Shown here piece by piece: positions 52,162 to 52,164 of a stretch of 52,164 nt of DNA. The DNA lies in the NCBI GenBank assembly GCA_015229005.1, contig JADGCL010000014.1:1-52164 (forward strand), written 5' to 3'. The notes below the pieces were generated by a model. That model was given only the letters and a program-made list of their open reading frames with translations, did not search any database and was not told where the DNA came from. The position numbers were made by a program, and so were the translations under genes. Within the stretch, counting starts at the first letter, position 1. Every line of letters starts with the position of its first letter. Origin of the DNA: Magnetococcales bacterium. Lineage in GTDB: Bacteria > Pseudomonadota > Magnetococcia > Magnetococcales > JADGCL01.

Positions 52162-52164
52162 CCC

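Overview
The window is about 52 kb of GC-rich chromosomal DNA, almost fully coding, with genes on both strands. Core genes dominate: ilvD, pdxJ-acpS, glnE, pgk, tpiA, secG, ettA, ilvE, copA, mutL and htpG. The pair of bamE and a divergent ubiquinol-cytochrome c chaperone gene, a DUF1640 protein, Rpn nuclease debris and a MutL carrying the endonuclease motif point to Pseudomonadota, most likely a deep-branching alphaproteobacterial lineage such as a Magnetococcales relative. That placement is inference; no rRNA or magnetosome gene is present to confirm it.

Layout. 1-3060: a tRNA-Ala and a tRNA-Ile on the minus strand flank a decayed accessory segment. It holds a frameshifted Rpn-family nuclease and an arsR / permease / thioredoxin-like operon that ends in an arsC cut off after about 16 codons. 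3125-11326: tsaC-like, ilvD, a TPR lipidless secreted protein with a membrane protein, a GAF-containing PilB/GspE-type ATPase, acpS and pdxJ. 11417-18142: a large AsmA-like envelope protein divergent from glnE, separated by a copy of a dispersed repeat. 18247-22217: a compact minus-strand operon of bamE, S-methyl-5'-thioinosine phosphorylase, MTA/SAH deaminase and a CHAT-like protein that lacks the catalytic residues. 22319-29867: cytochrome bc1 chaperone, pgk, glycosyltransferase, tpiA, a 29-codon ORF, secG with a long repetitive tail, ettA and ilvE.

30083-35226: lineage-type hypothetical proteins and a DamX-like ATPase/transmembrane/SPOR protein with TolA-like Ala-Lys-Glu repeats. 35453-41677: a hybrid histidine kinase with a CxxCH haem-binding sensor, a retropepsin-like protein next to a possible miniature inverted-repeat element, copA and a methyltransferase. 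41898-44671: a HhH-GPD glycosylase translationally coupled to mutL. 44755-49939: a four-gene redox module (Tat-type aldo/keto reductase with two Fe-S cysteine sets, DUF6599-like membrane-anchored protein, Tat-type DUF362 protein, polyferredoxin membrane protein), interrupted by an unusual run of perfect hairpins and a second copy of the dispersed repeat. 50112-52067: htpG, with a strong terminal hairpin.

Working together: bamE-mtiP-mtaD couples 5'-methylthioadenosine salvage through methylthioinosine to an envelope gene; pgk, tpiA and secG form a glycolysis/secretion neighbourhood; the 44755-49939 set looks like an electron-transfer system at the cytoplasmic membrane of unknown substrate and is the best candidate for an undescribed system here.
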